In this document: positions 24,060-32,985 of the stretch, in pieces | Position numbering within the stretch: position 1 is the stretch's first letter | How the letters are laid out: the number at the start of each line of letters is the position of its first letter | Assembly (NCBI GenBank): GCA_964646515.1 | Contig: CAZYES010000001.1 | Location: forward strand, 1 to 64,000 | Source of the DNA: C7867-002 sp964646515 | Lineage (GTDB): Bacteria; Patescibacteriota; Minisyncoccia; Phycocordibacterales; PALSA-1337 | Length of the DNA: 64,000 bases | Direction of reading: 5' to 3' | Translations under genes and position numbers: made by a program | Notes under the pieces: generated by a model | Seen by the model: only the letters and a program-made list of their open reading frames with translations | Database searches by the model: none | Told to the model about the DNA's origin: nothing

Positions 24060-26204
24060 ATGAAACGTGACTACCCGTTAGAACAAGTAAGAAACTTTGG
24101 AATTATTGCTCATATCGACGCTGGTAAGACGACTACATCGGAACGTATCTTGTACTATACGGGTATGACCCATAAAATTGGGGAAGTTCACGAAGGTGAG
24201 ACGGTCACTGATTGGATGGAGCAAGAAAGGGAGCGCGGTATTACGATCACAGCGGCTGCCATTACTTGTTTTTGGAATCCAACATACATGCCACCGACAG
24301 ACGTTTCCAAAAAAGTGCGTTTCAATATTATTGATACCCCAGGACACATCGACTTTACTGTTGAAGTGAAGCGTTCTCTTCGAGTTCTCGATGGGGCAGT
24401 TGTGGTATTCGATGGTGTGGCGGGTGTTGAACCACAGTCCGAGACCAATTGGAGGTATGCCGATGACGAAAAAGTCCCACGGCTTTGTTTTATCAACAAA
24501 ATGGACCGTATAGGCGCTTCTTTTGATAAGTCGTTCAAATCGATTCTAGAAAGACTCAACAAAAAAGCAGTTAGATTTCAGATTCCTATTGGCTTGGAGG
24601 GGGGTCATGTTGGCGTTGTCGATCTGATGCGTATGAAAGCTTATTATTTTGAGGGTGAATTGGGTAACAAAATTATTGAAAAAGACATTCCCGCGGAATT
24701 ATTAGAAGATGCAAAGAAATATCACGCAGAAATGGTTGAGAAGATTGTCGAACATGACGACCTAGCTATGCAGAAGTATTTAGAGGGGCAAGAAATCACC
24801 ATTGGTGAACTCAAGGCAATTACCAGAAAAGCGGTTATCAATAATGACATGTTTCCTGTCTTTACCGGCTCTGCTTTGAAAAATGTTGGTGTGCAATTGG
24901 TTTTGGATGCGGTCGTTGATTATCTGCCATCTCCTCTGGATATTCCTCCAGTAAAGGGAATAAATCCGGAAACCGGCGAAGAAGTTGTTCGTCACGCTTC
25001 CGATGATGAGCCTTTTTGCGCTTTGGCTTTCAAGTTGCAGAATGATCCATTTGTCGGGGCTTTGACTTTCTTTAGGGTCTATTCAGGAACTATAGAAGCT
25101 GGTACCTACATTTACAATGTCTCTACAGGCAAGAGAGAACGTCTAGGGCGCATGGTGCGCTTGCAGGCAGATCAGAGGGAAGAAGTCAAAAAAGTTTTTG
25201 CCGGAGAGATTGCTGCCGCCGTTGGACTCAAAGACGCGTTAACTTCAAACACTTTTTGTGATGAAAAAAACCCGATTGTACTCGAGATTATCAAGTTTAT
25301 GGAGCCTGTTATTTCACTTAGGATTGAGCCAAAGACCAAGGCCGATCAAGAAAAAATGGGTTTGGCGCTACGCAAGTTGAGCAACGAAGATCCGACATTC
25401 AAGATTTCTTCCAACCAAGAGACGGGCGAGACTATTGTTTCCGGAATGGGCGAGCTTCATCTGGAGATTATGGTTGATCGCATGAAGCGTGAATTTAGTG
25501 TAGAGGCCAATGTCGGCGAACCGCAGGTAGCATATCGAGAAACTATCCTTGGTAGTGCCGAAGCCGAGCATAAATATATCAAGCAGACTGGCGGTAAGGG
25601 TCAGTATGGCCATGTAAGGTTGAACTTGAAACCTATGGAACCGTGGCCAGAGGGCGAAAAAATACCAAAGACCGTTCATCGTTATGATGATTTTGAATTT
25701 ATGAACTCTATAAAAGGTGGCGTTATCCCCAATGAATTTATTCCTGCGGTAGAAAAGGGTGTTCATGAAGCCATGGGCCGTGGCATTGTTGCTGGTTACA
25801 AAATGGTCAACATTTCTTGTGAATTGACATTTGGTTCTTATCACGATGTTGACTCTTCGGAGATAGCTTACAAGATTGCTGCTTCACAAGCTTTTCAAGA
25901 TGCCGCCAAGCGCGCCAAGCCAGTTATTTTGGAGCCCATAATGAAATTAGAGGTTGTCGCCCCGGAAAAATATATGGGTGATATCAATGGCTCCATTGCT
26001 TCCAAGCGTGGTCAGATAGAGGGTAGCCAACCAAAAGGTCAAGCCATTTCTATTATTGCCAAAGTACCTTTGGCGGAAATGTTCGGTTATACCACTCAAC
26101 TTCGTTCTATGACCTCCGGACAAGGAAGTGCCATGATGGAATTTGATCACTATGAAGTCGTACCAGCTAATGTGGCGGAGGAGATTGTGGAGAAAAGAAA
26201 GTAG
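24060..26204 (+). CDS. fusA: Elongation factor G
   Basis: Translocation GTPase. 714 residues. G1 AHIDAGKTTT, switch I with the canonical ERGITI, G3 DTPGHIDFT, G4 NKMD, domain II, and domains III-V with GQYGHVRLNL and the GYTTQLRSMTSGQG segment near the C terminus. Unlike the EF-Tu of this genome, its switch I is unremarkable. Last gene of the str cluster; tuf is 2 kb away under its own promoter. Confidence 0.97.
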   Translation: MKRDYPLEQVRNFGIIAHIDAGKTTTSERILYYTGMTHKIGEVHEGETVTDWMEQERERGITITAAAITCFWNPTYMPPTDVSKKVRFNIIDTPGHIDFTVEVKRSLRVLDGAVVVFDGVAGVEPQSETNWRYADDEKVPRLCFINKMDRIGASFDKSFKSILERLNKKAVRFQIPIGLEGGHVGVVDLMRMKAYYFEGELGNKIIEKDIPAELLEDAKKYHAEMVEKIVEHDDLAMQKYLEGQEITIGELKAITRKAVINNDMFPVFTGSALKNVGVQLVLDAVVDYLPSPLDIPPVKGINPETGEEVVRHASDDEPFCALAFKLQNDPFVGALTFFRVYSGTIEAGTYIYNVSTGKRERLGRMVRLQADQREEVKKVFAGEIAAAVGLKDALTSNTFCDEKNPIVLEIIKFMEPVISLRIEPKTKADQEKMGLALRKLSNEDPTFKISSNQETGETIVSGMGELHLEIMVDRMKREFSVEANVGEPQVAYRETILGSAEAEHKYIKQTGGKGQYGHVRLNLKPMEPWPEGEKIPKTVHRYDDFEFMNSIKGGVIPNEFIPAVEKGVHEAMGRGIVAGYKMVNISCELTFGSYHDVDSSEIAYKIAASQAFQDAAKRAKPVILEPIMKLEVVAPEKYMGDINGSIASKRGQIEGSQPKGQAISIIAKVPLAEMFGYTTQLRSMTSGQGSAMMEFDHYEVVPANVAEEIVEKRK

Positions 26205-26233
26205 TAGACCAATCAAAATGGCGTCCGTGTATG

Positions 26234-26242
26234 TGTTATAAT
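26234..26242 (+). promoter_or_regulatory. Extended -10 upstream of a 40-codon gene
   Basis: TGtTATAAT with TATAAT at 26237-26242, just after fusA. Transcription would start near 26249, about 10 nt before the small gene at 26259. Confidence 0.5.
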
Positions 26243-26258
26243 TCTAGATGTTAATTCT

Positions 26259-26381
26259 ATGAGATCACGAAATGTCACATATATTATATATGTAGTGTTG
26301 TTGCTAATCTTGGCTCTAATGACTTTTTCACTTCCGGGCATGAATACGATACTTTCGGGTAAGGTTCTCGGTGCTTACTAG
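26259..26381 (+). CDS. Predicted 40-residue membrane microprotein
   Basis: A short reading frame with its own extended -10 promoter. It begins MRSRN, then one hydrophobic helix (about residues 6-26, with VVLLLILALM), and ends SGKVLGAY. Basic residues before the helix suggest an inward N terminus or an uncleaved signal anchor. It has no family I recognise. Support comes from the promoter position and the clean basic-hydrophobic-polar layout; it could still be a chance frame. Confidence 0.4.
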   Translation: MRSRNVTYIIYVVLLLILALMTFSLPGMNTILSGKVLGAY

Positions 26382-26555
26382 ATTTGTAGCCTGTGGATAA
26401 CTTGCTTTTTATATATTTCTAACGTGATACAATTACTTGGCTATCCAAGATATGATCTCTCCGGAGACGTATCTTTTCTGTTTATTATAGATTCAGTATT
26501 ATTAAATTTCATGAGCACCTAGTTGTTGGTGTTCATGAGCTAACTTGCAACAAAA
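26382..26555 (+). promoter_or_regulatory. Promoter and structured leader of the surface protein gene
   Basis: An extended -10 TGaTACAAT (TACAAT 26428-26433) predicts a leader of about 115 nt. It contains a TCTCC/GGAGA dyad flanked by AAGATA/TATCTT (26447-26475) and a 10-bp stem CATGAGCACC/GGTGTTCATG (26510-26519 and 26528-26537) ending 18 nt before the ATG. The last hairpin could control translation. Confidence 0.45.
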
Positions 26556-28007
26556 ATGAAATTAGACAAATCTTTTTTTGGAAAGGAATTCAAGTATATT
26601 CTCATTCTTACTATTTTGGCCTGGATGGTTTATTCATTGCCACAAGTCAAGGAGTCTATGAGTAGACCGGTTGTTAGCGATCCTGCCACAAGCAGTGTGG
26701 CGGCAGTAGGAGCGACTTCTGTGGCAACATGCCCCGGGGGATATATCTGTATACCTATTTCTCGGGCCAATAGTTATTGTCCAGCAGGATATACATGTAC
26801 TCAAACGGCGACTACTTCACAGCCGTATATTAGTCTGAACGCTTCCTCGACCAATATCGGTCTAGGCCAATCTACAGTCGTATTTTGGTCTACGAACAAT
26901 GTGACCAATTGTGTCGGCACACAGGATGGCGGTGACGAGAAAGTGCCAGCCATATTCAGTGCTCCAGCCACAAGGGGCTCATTTACTGTTACTCCATCAC
27001 AAAGTGTCACTTATACATTGGCATGTTCTTTTGGGACAGTAGGTAAGATGTCAAAGAGTGTGACCATAAATGTGGGGCAATATCAATCATCTTGGCCAAG
27101 TTCTATTTCTGCGACTATAAATAGTGCGACTCCACTCAAGGGTCTTGTTCAAATATCAGAAACAGTGCCTACTTCCAATGTGTCATTGATGGTCTTCAAT
27201 TTGAAATCGACGAACGGAACATCAACGCTTCGACAGATTAAGCTAAGTGTACAGATGAGCACATCTTCTCCCGATGCACGTTTATTTAACAACATGAAAC
27301 TTAAGGCAGGTGGCAATATTTACTCGGCATTTTATATATATGAGCATAATAATATTGCAGATGTTGTATTCTCTGATATGTCAATAACATTGCCAAGCAA
27401 TGCCACTGTCGCATTTATCTTAACTGCCGACATAGCTGCGGATTTACAGCGCAGGTTTGACGGTGTTGGTATTCGTGCGTATCTTCAAGCAGATAAATCA
27501 AGTATATATGCCGAATATGGTGCTCGACAGTTACCAGTAAATATGGCGAATATTACAGGGAATACTCTTACACTTGTTAGTAATTCTCCTATCGTTAGTA
27601 ATTTGTCGACCTTGTATGGCGTTCCCACTACTAACGGATATGGCTCTACTACCCAAAAATTTTCTTTCCGCTTTGCGATCACGGCTAATGCAGATCCGAT
27701 CTATTTGTCGAGATCATTGAATAGCGCTATTAGTACTTCAACTGTGCCCAATCCTAGTAATATATTTATTTCCCCTATCAGCTTTTCTGATACTGATGCG
27801 AGTGGCGATGGCCCAGGATATTTATATATTGCTCCTGGCCAAACGAAGACCTTCACTGCTATCTACTCAGGTTCTGGTCAGAGTTCAGCAGTTGGTACGT
27901 TCAACGTAAGTGCTATCAACTACGGAACGTCATCAGATGCTCTTACCTCGGCATCTATAACTTCGTCGCAGATCACCAACGGATTAAAAGCAGTCTTGTT
28001 TCATTAG
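26556..28007 (+). CDS. Anchored surface protein with Cys-rich repeats and Ig-like domain
   Basis: 483 residues. An N-terminal membrane segment (about 12-30) anchors or exports it. Two Cys-rich repeats CPGGYICIP and CPAGYTCTQ lie near residues 60-90, followed by an Ig-like fold (about 90-175) and a long Ser/Thr-rich beta region. The pattern is common among Parcubacterial exported proteins, but I know no function; adhesion or host contact is a guess. It is followed by an intrinsic terminator. Confidence 0.65.
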   Translation: MKLDKSFFGKEFKYILILTILAWMVYSLPQVKESMSRPVVSDPATSSVAAVGATSVATCPGGYICIPISRANSYCPAGYTCTQTATTSQPYISLNASSTNIGLGQSTVVFWSTNNVTNCVGTQDGGDEKVPAIFSAPATRGSFTVTPSQSVTYTLACSFGTVGKMSKSVTINVGQYQSSWPSSISATINSATPLKGLVQISETVPTSNVSLMVFNLKSTNGTSTLRQIKLSVQMSTSSPDARLFNNMKLKAGGNIYSAFYIYEHNNIADVVFSDMSITLPSNATVAFILTADIAADLQRRFDGVGIRAYLQADKSSIYAEYGARQLPVNMANITGNTLTLVSNSPIVSNLSTLYGVPTTNGYGSTTQKFSFRFAITANADPIYLSRSLNSAISTSTVPNPSNIFISPISFSDTDASGDGPGYLYIAPGQTKTFTAIYSGSGQSSAVGTFNVSAINYGTSSDALTSASITSSQITNGLKAVLFH

Positions 28008-28038
28008 TTATTAATTATTAGTCACGGTAATAACGAAC

Positions 28039-28063
28039 AAAATGCCTCTTTCAGGGGCATTTT
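28039..28063 (+). terminator. Intrinsic terminator after the surface protein gene
   Basis: AAAATGCC (28039-28046) pairs with GGCATTTT (28056-28063), with extra pairing inward to leave a small loop, and ends in a T-run. Confidence 0.75.
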
Positions 28064-28081
28064 GTCTATTTGAGGGAAAAT

Positions 28082-28110
28082 TTGCGACTTTTTTGACTCT
28101 GTGCTAGTCT
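28082..28110 (+). promoter_or_regulatory. tuf promoter
   Basis: TTGCGA (28082-28087), a 17-nt spacer and an extended -10 TGcTAGTCT (TAGTCT 28105-28110). The leader to tuf would be about 180 nt. It contains an inverted repeat TATCGTTA (28223-28230) / TAACGATA (28251-28258), a possible translational control hairpin. Confidence 0.5.
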
Positions 28111-28299
28111 AGTTGGTACGCGCTATCCTGCGTTTTCATATTGTTCTTCATCAGTCAATTAACTTGAAATGATGGAGGAATGTGGAGGTAACTATTAATA
28201 ATTTATCCCCTTTTTGGGCATGTATCGTTAGTGTTCATACGCACAAGCATTAACGATAATGTCCAAGGACTGGGGCAATAAAATAATAACAAAAATATT

Positions 28300-29487
28300 A
28301 TGGCAGCAGAATTCAATCGTTCCAAGCCACATGTCAATGTAGGCACAATTGGTCACATTGACCACGGCAAATCTACTTTGACCGCCGCTATTTTGGCTGT
28401 TCAAGCCAAAAAGGGGTTGGCCAAGATGAAAGCTTACGCGGATATTACCAAAGGTGGTACTGTACGCGATGCTACAAAGACCGTTACTATTTCTCTCTCA
28501 CACGTCGAGTATGAGAGTCCAAATCGTCACTATGCGCATATCGATTGTCCAGGGCACGCTGATTTTATAAAAAACATGATTACTGGTGCCGCTCAGATGG
28601 ACGGTGCCATCCTCGTAGTTTCTGCTACTGACGGTGTTATGCCACAGACTCGCGAACATGTACTTTTGGCTTTTCAAGTCGGAGTACCAAAGATCATTGT
28701 ATTTTTGAACAAGTGTGATCTCGTTCCAGAAACCGATCTTATCGATCTCGTAGAGGAAGAAGTGCGTGAACTTCTCACCAAAAATAAGTTCGATGGAAAG
28801 AATACCCCGGTTATTAGAGGCTCGGCTTCCAAGGCTCTCGAGGGTGATGCGACTTGGTCTACCAAGATAGACGAACTCATGAATGCTCTCGATACCTATA
28901 TTCCTACCCCCGTACGTGAAGTTGATAAACCTTTCCTTATGCCGATCGAAGACATCTTTTCTATCGAAGGTCGTGGGACAGTTGTCACCGGTCGCATCGA
29001 ACGTGGCAGTATCAAACTCAATGACGAAGTAGAGATTGTCGGGTTCAAAGATACTACCAAGACAGTTGTCACTGGCATAGAAATGTTCAACAAATCTCTA
29101 AAGGAAGGTATGGCAGGGGATAATGCTGGTCTACTTCTCCGTGGTACAGCCAAGGATGCTGTCTCTCGCGGGCAAGTTCTCTCAAAACCAGGTTCAGTAA
29201 AACCGCATAGCGAGTTTGAGTCTGAAGTTTATGTTTTGAAGAAAGAAGAGGGCGGACGCCATACGCCGTTCTTTACTGGCTATAAACCGCAGTTTTATAT
29301 TCGTACTACTGATGTAACTGGTGAGGTGACTCTTCCTGAGAAAGTAGAAATGGTCATGCCTGGGGATACAGTTACGTTCAAGGTGAAATTGGTTGCTCCA
29401 GTTGCCCTAGAAGCACAACAGCGTTTTGCCGTTCGTGAAGGAGGCAAGACAGTCGGTGCCGGTGTCGTGACTAAGGTTATTGCCTAG
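28300..29487 (+). CDS. tuf: Elongation factor Tu with divergent switch I
   Basis: Delivers aminoacyl-tRNA to the ribosome. 395 residues. P-loop GHIDHGKS (18-25), G3 DCPGHADF, G4 NKCD and a normal domain II/III with the RGTVVTGRIERG segment. Switch I is unusual: where bacterial EF-Tu has EEKARGITIN the chain reads VRDATKTVTIS (Lys60-Thr61-Val62-Thr63-Ile64). The Mg-coordinating Thr is kept but the near-universal Arg-Gly is gone. The P-loop Ser and GHID form are also closer to archaeal-type sequences. It is the only tuf in the window. Confidence 0.95.
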   Translation: MAAEFNRSKPHVNVGTIGHIDHGKSTLTAAILAVQAKKGLAKMKAYADITKGGTVRDATKTVTISLSHVEYESPNRHYAHIDCPGHADFIKNMITGAAQMDGAILVVSATDGVMPQTREHVLLAFQVGVPKIIVFLNKCDLVPETDLIDLVEEEVRELLTKNKFDGKNTPVIRGSASKALEGDATWSTKIDELMNALDTYIPTPVREVDKPFLMPIEDIFSIEGRGTVVTGRIERGSIKLNDEVEIVGFKDTTKTVVTGIEMFNKSLKEGMAGDNAGLLLRGTAKDAVSRGQVLSKPGSVKPHSEFESEVYVLKKEEGGRHTPFFTGYKPQFYIRTTDVTGEVTLPEKVEMVMPGDTVTFKVKLVAPVALEAQQRFAVREGGKTVGAGVVTKVIA

Positions 29488-29497
29488 TTGCATTTGT

Positions 29498-29577
29498 CAT
29501 TATCGTTAGCTCTAAATTCATACAGGCTCGGAAGCAAAGTCATGTAACAAAAGCCAGTCTTTGCTTCCATGATAATG
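29498..29577 (+). promoter_or_regulatory. Long hairpin in the tuf-rpsJ spacer
   Basis: GGAAGCAAAG (29530-29539) pairs perfectly with CTTTGCTTCC (29559-29568) across a 19-nt loop, and CATTATC (29498-29504) can pair with GATAATG (29571-29577) outside it. It sits just before rpsJ and could be an attenuator or a ribosomal-protein feedback site. No T-run follows. Confidence 0.45.
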
Positions 29578-29589
29578 ATAAGAAAAAAT

Positions 29590-29982
29590 ATGTCGACAAC
29601 AAAAACAACAATCAAAAAAGACACAACTTCAAAGGCCAAATCGCCACGTGTCCGCAAAGCCAAGGTATCGGGCGAAGTACCGCATCTTCGTATCCGCGTG
29701 CGTGCATATGAGCACAAGATTCTCGACGCATCGCTCAAGCAAATCATGGATACCGCCAATCGCTATGATGCGGAGATCCATGGTCCGGTGCCACTGCCGA
29801 CGGAGATCAAGAAGTATACTGTCAATCGTTCTTCGTTTATTGACAAAAATTCTCGCGAGCAATTTGAGATGAGAGTACATAAACGACTGATCGATATTAT
29901 CAATCCAAATGCCAAAGTTATCGAAGCGCTTACCAACATGAGCTTGCCGTCGGGAGTGAATATCGATGTAAAGATGATGTAA
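29590..29982 (+). CDS. rpsJ: 30S ribosomal protein S10 with basic N-terminal extension
   Basis: uS10. The start is 29590 (MSTTKTT), 130 residues; an in-frame ATG at 29569 lies inside the hairpin. A Lys/Thr-rich extension of about 30 residues precedes the normal S10 core (RIRVRAYEHKILD, GPVPLPT, RSSFIDKNSREQFEMRVHKR). It starts the first half of the S10 operon and is followed 1 bp later by rplC. Confidence 0.93.
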   Translation: MSTTKTTIKKDTTSKAKSPRVRKAKVSGEVPHLRIRVRAYEHKILDASLKQIMDTANRYDAEIHGPVPLPTEIKKYTVNRSSFIDKNSREQFEMRVHKRLIDIINPNAKVIEALTNMSLPSGVNIDVKMM

Positions 29983-29983
29983 T

Positions 29984-30613
29984 ATGAAATTCATTTTAGG
30001 TAGAAAGCTGAATATGACACAGATTTTTGATGCTTCTGGAAAAGCTATTCCGGCCACGGTTGTTTCTGCGCAGGGGAATGTGGTGACCCAGGTCAAATCA
30101 AAAGAGGTTGATGGTTATGAGGCTATTCAAGTAGGTGAGGGATCTATCAATCCGGGTCGTATTAACAAGGCTCAAAAGGGGCACATGAAAGAACTCGGTT
30201 CATTTTCTTCACTCTGCGAATTTCGTACGGATGGTTGTGAGACATCGACCGAGGCCAAACCACTTTTCAAAGTCGGTGACAAAATAGACGTCTCCCAATT
30301 CAAAGTTGGCGATACTGTTACAATTAGGGCCGTGTCCAAGGGCAAAGGGTTTCAAGGTGTTGTGAAGAGACACGGTTTTGGTGGTGGTCCCAGATCTCAC
30401 GGTCAGAAACATTCCGAGCGCGAGCCGGGCTCTATTGGTGGCGGTCTTCGTACGCATGTGCCTGTAGGTATGCGCATGGCGGGTAGGATGGGTAGCGATC
30501 GTGTGACCGTTGCCAATCTCAAGATTGCGCATATAGACCAAGAAGAAAATGTCATATATGTTTCCGGTGCCATTCCTGGAAAAAGGGGAACGTTGGTAGA
30601 AATTATAGGATAA
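29984..30613 (+). CDS. rplC: 50S ribosomal protein L3
   Basis: uL3, 209 residues, binds near the peptidyl transferase centre and initiates 50S assembly. The RKLNMTQIFD start and GGGPRSHGQKHSEREPGS loop, which carries the methylated Gln in other bacteria, are clear. Normally rplD, rplW and rplB follow; here macA starts 8 bp after the stop. Confidence 0.95.
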   Translation: MKFILGRKLNMTQIFDASGKAIPATVVSAQGNVVTQVKSKEVDGYEAIQVGEGSINPGRINKAQKGHMKELGSFSSLCEFRTDGCETSTEAKPLFKVGDKIDVSQFKVGDTVTIRAVSKGKGFQGVVKRHGFGGGPRSHGQKHSEREPGSIGGGLRTHVPVGMRMAGRMGSDRVTVANLKIAHIDQEENVIYVSGAIPGKRGTLVEIIG

Positions 30614-30621
30614 CAATAAAT

Positions 30622-32148
30622 ATGCGACGATTTAATGTTAAAAAGTTTATAAAAAACAAGTACTTTATTGGTGCGTTTGTTATTGCTGTTATAGTTATTT
30701 GTTTTGTTTTTTGTAAGGGTGATTCTTCGTTGGGCTTCGAATTTGCAAAAGTGAAAACGGGTGATGTTGTCCAGAAAATTAGCGTTACTGGTAGAATTTT
30801 GGCTATGAATAACGCTGACTTGGCTTTTGGTAAATCCGGTATCGTTGCCATAGTTAACGTAAAAGTAGGTGATCATGTGAAAAAGGGAGAAGTTATTGCT
30901 TCATTGGATAGTTCTTCCGATAGGGCCAATCTAGCTTCTGCTCAAGCCAAACTTGATGATATGACGCGTAGTTTGAGGCCAGAGGAATCGCAAGTTGAGC
31001 AATCAAAAGTTGATCTTGCCAAAGTAGTACTTGATAATGCCAAGAGAGATGCTCTAGATGCTGTACGCGCAGGTTATGCTCAAGCGATGAATGCGGTTAA
31101 TAATTATGTTGATAATTTTTTTACCAATCCTCAAAGCGTCAATCCCACGGTCAATATTTATACGCAATCTGATAATGAGAAAAATTCAGTTTCCTTAAAA
31201 CGCATTGTAGTATCCGAATCTTTTGTTAAATGGAAAAAGGCTATTGATGTAACGACTAGTACAGATAACGTGTCCGATTTGGTCTCGCAGGCTAGTGGAT
31301 ATCTAGACCGTGTCAAGGATCTGATGGACACTATGTCTGTCGTGATCAGCAACTTAAATCCCGGCAATTCTGGCTTAGTCCAATCAGCGATCGATATGCA
31401 TGTCTCCAATATGAATTCTGGTTTAATTGCCTTAAATCAAGCTATTACTTCTGTTTCTAGTGCTAGGGCGGAATTAGAGAGCGCTTCTTCTAGTTATGAT
31501 CAAGCCAATGACAATTACACATTGAAGCTAGCGGGTAATTCTTCAGACTCCATCAAGGCTCAGTCTGCTTCATTAGATTCGTTCAGAGCAGAGTTAAATA
31601 AAGGCGTGATTTTTGCCCCCTTTGATGGGATTATTACGCGTGTTGAACCTACTATAGGTGAATTTGCCTCTTTGGGCCAGACAGCGTTCAGTATCATTGA
31701 AGATAATGGTTACAAAATTGAAGCTTTTGTACCAGAGGCTGACATTGCCAAGATCAATTTGAACGATCTGGCCTCTACGACTCTTGATGCTTACGGCCAG
31801 AATGTTGATTTTCCCTCGGTAGTTACCACGATTGATCCAGCAGAAACTATTCTTGAGGGAGTGCCTACATATAAAGTGACATTGAGATTTATAGAAAGCG
31901 ATTCTCGTCTTCGCCCGGGGATGACTGCTAATTTGGAGATTTTAACCGATGAACGTAGTAATGTGCTTATAGTTCCAGCGCGTGCGGTAGTCGATGACGA
32001 TGGTTCCAAGACCGTACGTGTTTTGAACTCTGATGGTAAGACTTTCACCCCTGTTTCGGTGAGGGTTGGATTAAAGGGTTCAGACGGTGTGATTGAAATT
32101 ATTTCTGGTGTCTCGGAGGGCGAAGAAGTAGTGACCTATATCAAATAA
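30622..32148 (+). CDS. Efflux periplasmic adaptor subunit (MacA/HlyD family)
   Basis: 508 residues. N-terminal membrane anchor (about 14-32), then a first lipoyl half VVQKISVTGRI...GIVAIVNVKVGDHVKKGEVIASLD, a long helical hairpin (about 105-300), the second half with VIFAPFDGIITRVEPTIGEFASLGQ, and beta-barrel and membrane-proximal domains. It bridges the ABC transporter encoded next to the outside. As a cell without an obvious outer membrane would have no TolC, it may work as in Gram-positive bacteria. The gene is embedded in the S10 operon, 8 bp after rplC. Confidence 0.88.
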   Translation: MRRFNVKKFIKNKYFIGAFVIAVIVICFVFCKGDSSLGFEFAKVKTGDVVQKISVTGRILAMNNADLAFGKSGIVAIVNVKVGDHVKKGEVIASLDSSSDRANLASAQAKLDDMTRSLRPEESQVEQSKVDLAKVVLDNAKRDALDAVRAGYAQAMNAVNNYVDNFFTNPQSVNPTVNIYTQSDNEKNSVSLKRIVVSESFVKWKKAIDVTTSTDNVSDLVSQASGYLDRVKDLMDTMSVVISNLNPGNSGLVQSAIDMHVSNMNSGLIALNQAITSVSSARAELESASSSYDQANDNYTLKLAGNSSDSIKAQSASLDSFRAELNKGVIFAPFDGIITRVEPTIGEFASLGQTAFSIIEDNGYKIEAFVPEADIAKINLNDLASTTLDAYGQNVDFPSVVTTIDPAETILEGVPTYKVTLRFIESDSRLRPGMTANLEILTDERSNVLIVPARAVVDDDGSKTVRVLNSDGKTFTPVSVRVGLKGSDGVIEIISGVSEGEEVVTYIK

Positions 32149-32232
32149 ATGGTTTTGAAGACGTAATTACTCTGGGAAGGCCCCAATCGGGGGATATGGT
32201 ATGGGTATTTCTGTCAAAATCCAATTAGCATT

Positions 32233-32949
32233 ATGAATATAATTGAAGTCACTAAATTAAAAAAATCATATCGCGATGGTTCCGATACTGTTGCCTTAGA
32301 TGGCGTCACATTTTCCGTTAGAAAGGGTGAGTTTATGGCTATCATGGGACCATCTGGCAGTGGCAAGTCTACACTTTTGCATATTCTTGGGCTTTTAGAT
32401 TTACCAACTGGTGGGCAATATGTTTTTGATGGCAGGAATATTTCCACATATTCTGATTATGAACTAGCCAATTTGCGTAATCGTAAGATTGGCTTTGTTT
32501 TTCAGATGTTCAATCTTTTACCACGTACATCCGTTTTGGCGAATGTAAAATTGCCTCTATACTATTCAGCTGTACCTGAAAGCGAGTGGGATGATAGGGC
32601 CAGAAAAGCGATAGAAGATGTGGGTCTTGGTCATCGTCTAGGCCATCAACCCTCTGAGCTTTCTGGTGGTGAAAGGCAACGTGTGGCAATAGCTAGGGCT
32701 TTGGTTACTAATCCGGAGATTATTTTTGCCGATGAGCCCACTGGCAATCTCGATTCCAAGTCAGGGAAGAAGGTTATGAGTATCATTCAACATTTGAACG
32801 AAGAATATGGGAAAACCATTATTCTCATTACCCACGAGACTTCAACGGCTGAACATTCCGAACGGATTATTCGTCTATTAGATGGTCAGATAGAGAGTGA
32901 TGTCAAAGTGGCAAAGAGGCTGTCCGCTAGTGATGAGTTTGTGAAATGA
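32233..32949 (+). CDS. ABC transporter ATP-binding protein (MacB/LolD type)
   Basis: 238 residues. Walker A GPSGSGKST (39-47), Q-loop VFQMFNLLPR, signature LSGGERQRVAIARAL, Walker B IIFADEPTGNLDS, and switch His in THE. This is the MacB/LolD ATPase subfamily that drives mechanotransmission transporters. It lies between the adaptor and the permease, spacing 84 and 36 bp, so the three form one export system. Confidence 0.92.
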   Translation: MNIIEVTKLKKSYRDGSDTVALDGVTFSVRKGEFMAIMGPSGSGKSTLLHILGLLDLPTGGQYVFDGRNISTYSDYELANLRNRKIGFVFQMFNLLPRTSVLANVKLPLYYSAVPESEWDDRARKAIEDVGLGHRLGHQPSELSGGERQRVAIARALVTNPEIIFADEPTGNLDSKSGKKVMSIIQHLNEEYGKTIILITHETSTAEHSERIIRLLDGQIESDVKVAKRLSASDEFVK

Positions 32950-32985
32950 TAAAATTACAACGTATAGTCTAATAATCAAGAAAAA

